DNA of 57,336 nucleotides from Allobosea sp. AAP35 (GTDB lineage: Bacteria > Pseudomonadota > Alphaproteobacteria > Rhizobiales > Beijerinckiaceae). A program made the position numbers and the translations under genes. Location of the stretch: the NCBI RefSeq assembly GCF_001295925.1, contig NZ_LJHQ01000065.1, positions 1 through 57,336 on the forward strand, given 5' to 3'. Positions within the stretch are counted from its first letter, which is position 1, and each line of letters begins with the position of its first letter. Below the pieces are notes generated by a model. The model worked only from the letters and a program-made list of their open reading frames with translations, was not told where the DNA came from and ran no database searches. This document shows, one piece after another, positions 57,272 through 57,336 of the stretch.

Positions 57272-57336
57272 GACCGCACTCCTGGTGCTTCAAATTCAAT
57301 GGCGGCGGCGGGCCGCCCCGGACAGGCGCCCGCCGG

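Overview
The window reads as core chromosome of a GC-rich alphaproteobacterium of the Hyphomicrobiales, most likely Bosea or a close relative. That placement is inference: it rests on the rpoA-rplQ-degP-rarA-crcB-rluC-HAD gene order, the dgt-argS-SPOR operon next to erpA, a TakP-type TRAP binding protein, and repeated palindromes of the type seen in Boseaceae and Bradyrhizobiaceae. I see no prophage, IS element, transposase, rRNA or CRISPR array. One tRNA-Leu(GAG) is present.

Layout. 0-9 kb: a TAT-exported TRAP binding protein, then the minus-strand operon dgt-argS-SPOR protein, divergent from the Fe-S insertion gene erpA, followed by a two-domain cold-shock protein, a DUF3429 membrane protein and two small exported proteins. 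9-20 kb: a sirtuin, a PLP aminotransferase, a UxaA-type altronate dehydratase, a phasin, a SPOR-containing D,D-carboxypeptidase, a translationally coupled VWA plus membrane J-domain pair, panC and a parDE toxin-antitoxin module. 20-31 kb: two SDRs, both methylcrotonyl-CoA carboxylase subunits (separated by about 5.5 kb), a GGDEF-EAL protein, several small membrane or exported proteins and lipB. 31-38 kb: a stand-alone FliN-like protein, tRNA-Leu, MgtE, two tandem GH25 muramidases, a ZntB/CorA transporter and isovaleryl-CoA dehydrogenase.

38.0-39.8 kb is the one clearly foreign stretch: a visibly AT-richer single gene encoding a DUF262-DUF1524 (GmrSD/BrxU/SspE-like) putative modification-dependent nuclease, inserted between ivd and a gamma-glutamylcyclotransferase-like gene. 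It is the best candidate for an accessory defence function here. 40-49 kb: a rhodanese coupled to an easily missed 60-aa membrane protein, DUF599-DUF3253, a YdcF-like protein, a GST, propionyl-CoA carboxylase alpha, a HAD phosphatase and a PsiF-like protein. 49-57.3 kb: rluC-crcB (4-nt overlap), a porin-like protein with an acidic insertion, rarA, degP divergent from a BLUF photoreceptor, then rplQ and rpoA.

Functional themes. Ivd, MccA and MccB supply consecutive steps of leucine breakdown, and PccA handles propionyl-CoA, yet these genes sit in four separate transcription units. Envelope maintenance is well represented (DacA, two GH25 enzymes, SPOR protein, DegP, porin). Three families of roughly 60-130 bp palindromic intergenic repeats punctuate the transcription-unit ends.
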